Assembly: GCA_021740025.1 (NCBI GenBank)
Contig: JAIPAN010000087.1
Location: 1-5,776, forward strand
Reading direction: 5' to 3'
Length of the DNA: 5,776 nt
From: Sphingobacteriaceae bacterium
Lineage (GTDB): Bacteria; Bacteroidota; Bacteroidia; Sphingobacteriales; Sphingobacteriaceae
Below, in pieces: positions 3,982 to 5,776 of the stretch; positions within the stretch are counted from its first letter, which is position 1; each line of letters opens with the position of its first letter. The translations under genes were made by a program, and so were the position numbers. The notes below the pieces were generated by a model that saw nothing but the letters and a program-made list of their open reading frames with translations, made no database searches and was not told the origin of the DNA.

Positions 3982-5776
3982 TTCTTTTTCAATTTCTTTT
4001 TAGGTGCCGTTGTTTTCGGGACCGGCTTACTCACTGCAGCCTTTTTTGGTGGTGCTTGGTACACGCTCGGAATAATAGATTCTTTAGAAAGTGGACGATC
4101 TTTTGGCTTCCAAATAAAGCCATCTAATAGTTCTTTATCTTTCTCAATCTTTTCCATTGGATTAAATACCATTTCTGGTTTTTTGATGAAATAAATATCA
4201 TTCAGGCTATTTTTTCCAAATAGTATTTTAATCCGACTACTTACCGAGCGGTTCATGCCCGAGTAGCTACCGTCTTCTTCTTTTAGATAATATATACTTT
4301 CCGAATTGCCATCGGCAAATAAGCGTTCTAGCGTATTATTTTTAAAATAGCCATTCATTAGCTTGCCTCGTACTTGGTTAAATTTAGTAGAGTCACCTTC
4401 GGTATTAGCAATAAAGCCCTTGGTAATGAGGAGCATTTTATGCAACTGTCTATCTTTTAGCTGCAGGTAAATGGTATCGGCACTTAGCTGCGAACCTTGG
4501 GTCCAAACCATGGGATTGGTGTAACAACGCATAATAGAATCGCTGTAATTAAAATAGAGCGAATCGGCCTTGGCCTGCAAATCTGATTTAAATACCTTAA
4601 CGTGGTGGTATGCCAATATTATACGTGTTTTTACGGTATCTAAATGAACCTCTTCGGGTACCTGTAGTGGAATAGTCGAGGCTTGTTTTTTAGCGGCTTT
4701 GCCTGCTTGCCTTTCTTCTTTTTTGCTGGGGGCTTCCGCAGGTTCTGTAGCTACTTTTACAGGTAAATTGTTACTCTCCTCTTCTGGTATGCCGGTATCT
4801 GTAGTGGTTGCCTTTTCCGTTTCAGCCATAATTTCCAAATCGTTTTTAGGCTCCATTACCTGAAGTGGCTTCAAATTTCGTCGCAGTACTACACGGCTTA
4901 CTAAGGTGTCGGCAGTTAGCCAAATAGAATCCACCAGTGTGGAATCGTTTTCAGTACTTAATATAACATAGGCATTTTGGGTAACCAAGGTGCTTTCATC
5001 CGCCTTTTTATAAATACCCAAATTGCCTTTAAGCGTAATTTTCTCGGCGGTATCAATAAAAACAATGTTTTTAACAGCACGTCCATAACCACGTTTGCCA
5101 TCATAAAACAAGCTATCACCGGTAAGGCTTTTACTGCCTTGCGTATATAAATTGTTTTTGCCAAACTTGGCTTGGTCGTAGGTGGTATTGTACTCCCCAT
5201 TTTCAGTATACAGCGTATCGTCCTTACCCTTAATATGTGTAGGGCCGTAGAAATAGGAAATTTTTGAACCCGTGTTGTAGCGGAGCGTATCTGAATTAAT
5301 GGTGGTATTGGGTGAAGTAATTACCACGTTGTAACGGAAATAAGCATCTCTACTGTTGGCAAAATAATAGCCATTTTTACTTGTCAATACGTTTTTACCA
5401 TTTACAATTTTACCCCCGCCGGTATAGGTACCAATTCGGGTGCCTAAGTTGTAGGTGAGGTATTCGGTGGTTAAAACGGCATCGCCATCAACCAGGCGAA
5501 CGCGGCGTGTAAGCAAGGCAATTTTGGTATTGCCATTGTAGTTTAGCGTATCCGAATATATTTTAGTGCCACTTGTTTGGGTAATAACTACATTGCTAAA
5601 GGCATCAAAGGTGTTTTGGGCTTGGTTAAATAAGGCACTATCTGCCGATAGGGTAGAACCATCTTGCGAAAAAACAGGGCGTATTACTTTTAATAAATCT
5701 ACAGTAGGCATGCCAATTATTTTTAGCGACGACACCAATTGCACCCGAGACTTTTGCTGACCTTGGGCAGCTAGCC
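3978..5776 (-). CDS. Long OstA/LptA-like periplasmic protein (N-terminus beyond the right edge)
   Basis: 598 residues are visible; the frame is open to the right edge, so the true start and most of the signal peptide are missing. A GTG at 5744 is internal and not a start: the residues before it (LAAQGQQKSRVQLV) look like the end of a signal peptide and the first strand. The body is built from regular rungs of about 29 residues with the pattern L-x-S/A-D-x-L-x-Y-N, as expected of the OstA/LptA beta-jellyroll that carries lipopolysaccharide from the inner to the outer membrane. After a low-complexity linker (visible 305-373) a second OstA-like part follows (YHHVKVFKSDLQAKADSLYF, SADTIYLQLKD, GYFKNNTLERLFADGNSESI). 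The end is a Lys/Pro/Ala-rich tail (575-598). It is over three times the length of E. coli LptA (185 residues) and lacks the LptD barrel, matching the long Bacteroidota OstA proteins I recall. A role in lipopolysaccharide transport is inferred from the family. Confidence 0.9.
   Translation of the reverse strand, partial: LAAQGQQKSRVQLVSSLKIIGMPTVDLLKVIRPVFSQDGSTLSADSALFNQAQNTFDAFSNVVITQTSGTKIYSDTLNYNGNTKIALLTRRVRLVDGDAVLTTEYLTYNLGTRIGTYTGGGKIVNGKNVLTSKNGYYFANSRDAYFRYNVVITSPNTTINSDTLRYNTGSKISYFYGPTHIKGKDDTLYTENGEYNTTYDQAKFGKNNLYTQGSKSLTGDSLFYDGKRGYGRAVKNIVFIDTAEKITLKGNLGIYKKADESTLVTQNAYVILSTENDSTLVDSIWLTADTLVSRVVLRRNLKPLQVMEPKNDLEIMAETEKATTTDTGIPEEESNNLPVKVATEPAEAPSKKEERQAGKAAKKQASTIPLQVPEEVHLDTVKTRIILAYHHVKVFKSDLQAKADSLYFNYSDSIMRCYTNPMVWTQGSQLSADTIYLQLKDRQLHKMLLITKGFIANTEGDSTKFNQVRGKLMNGYFKNNTLERLFADGNSESIYYLKEEDGSYSGMNRSVSSRIKILFGKNSLNDIYFIKKPEMVFNPMEKIEKDKELLDGFIWKPKDRPLSKESIIPSVYQAPPKKAAVSKPVPKTTAPKKKLKKN
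5100..5651 (-). repeat. 29-residue (87-base) protein repeats forming the OstA jellyroll rungs
   Basis: Within the OstA-like gene the equivalent D/E/K position recurs at residues 35, 65, 94, 123, 152, 181 and 210 (counted from the GTG at 5744), i.e. at spacings of 30, 29, 29, 29, 29 and 29. Examples are LSADSALFN, IYSDTLNYN, INSDTLRYN and LTGDSLFYD. Two more copies after the linker are again 29 residues apart (394 and 423). The repeats are diverged at the DNA level, so this is old structural periodicity rather than recent duplication. Confidence 0.65.

Noticed and set aside
3973..3990. Possible terminator for rdgB: AGAA-CTTAA-TTCT followed by TTTT
   Set aside because: The stem has only 4 base pairs, mostly A-T, and lies at the overlapped stop codons; too weak to call.
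4958..5200. Second minus-strand frame of 80 codons inside the OstA-like gene
   Set aside because: Alternative frame of a gene with clear 29-residue periodicity; hydrophobic look only, no independent evidence.
5566..5760. Plus-strand open frame of 64 codons near the right edge
   Set aside because: Antisense to the N-terminal OstA repeats, no recognisable product.

Overview
The window looks like a piece of a Bacteroidota chromosome (perhaps Chitinophagales or Sphingobacteriales; the exact order is a guess). Signs of this are the AT-rich DNA, short Lys-rich signal peptides cut just before Gln (…KA|Q), starts without clear Shine-Dalgarno sites, TAnnTTTG-type -7 promoter boxes, and protein families typical of the phylum: a long OstA-like protein, a two-parvulin SurA-like chaperone, and the small family often mislabelled 'phosphoribosylpyrophosphate synthetase'. 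No RNA gene, mobile element, CRISPR array or phage gene was found. Apart from regulatory intergenic gaps of 130 and 212 bases the DNA is almost all coding.

Layout, left to right. (1) 1-888, minus strand: two tandem paralogous genes for small exported proteins of unknown function. The downstream copy is cut by the window edge. A consensus -7 box lies just upstream of the pair. (2) 1019-1345, plus: a 108-residue cytosolic protein of the mislabelled 'PRPP synthetase' family. (3) 1338-2702, minus: a SurA-like periplasmic peptidyl-prolyl isomerase/chaperone whose stop codon overlaps that of the previous gene. (4) 2703-2914: a divergent promoter region with two similar dyads. (5) 2915-3981, plus: a two-gene unit made of an unrecognised 160-residue protein that faintly resembles the DNA polymerase III psi subunit, followed 5 bases later by an RdgB/HAM1 purine-NTP pyrophosphatase. 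(6) 3978-5776, minus: most of a long OstA/LptA-like protein whose N-terminus lies beyond the right edge and whose stop codon overlaps that of rdgB.

Two themes emerge. The envelope theme joins the OstA-like protein (lipopolysaccharide transport family) with the SurA-like chaperone (outer-membrane protein folding). These functions are adjacent in Escherichia coli (lptD-surA), but here they are separated by a plus-strand insert. The second theme is nucleotide-pool and replication hygiene: rdgB removes deaminated purine nucleotides, and its partner may be a replisome part, although that is only an inference. I see mostly housekeeping content and no clear new defence or mobile system. The best leads are the tandem exported paralogs, the psi-like gene, the complementary decay of the two parvulin domains, and the twin dyads in the divergent promoter.
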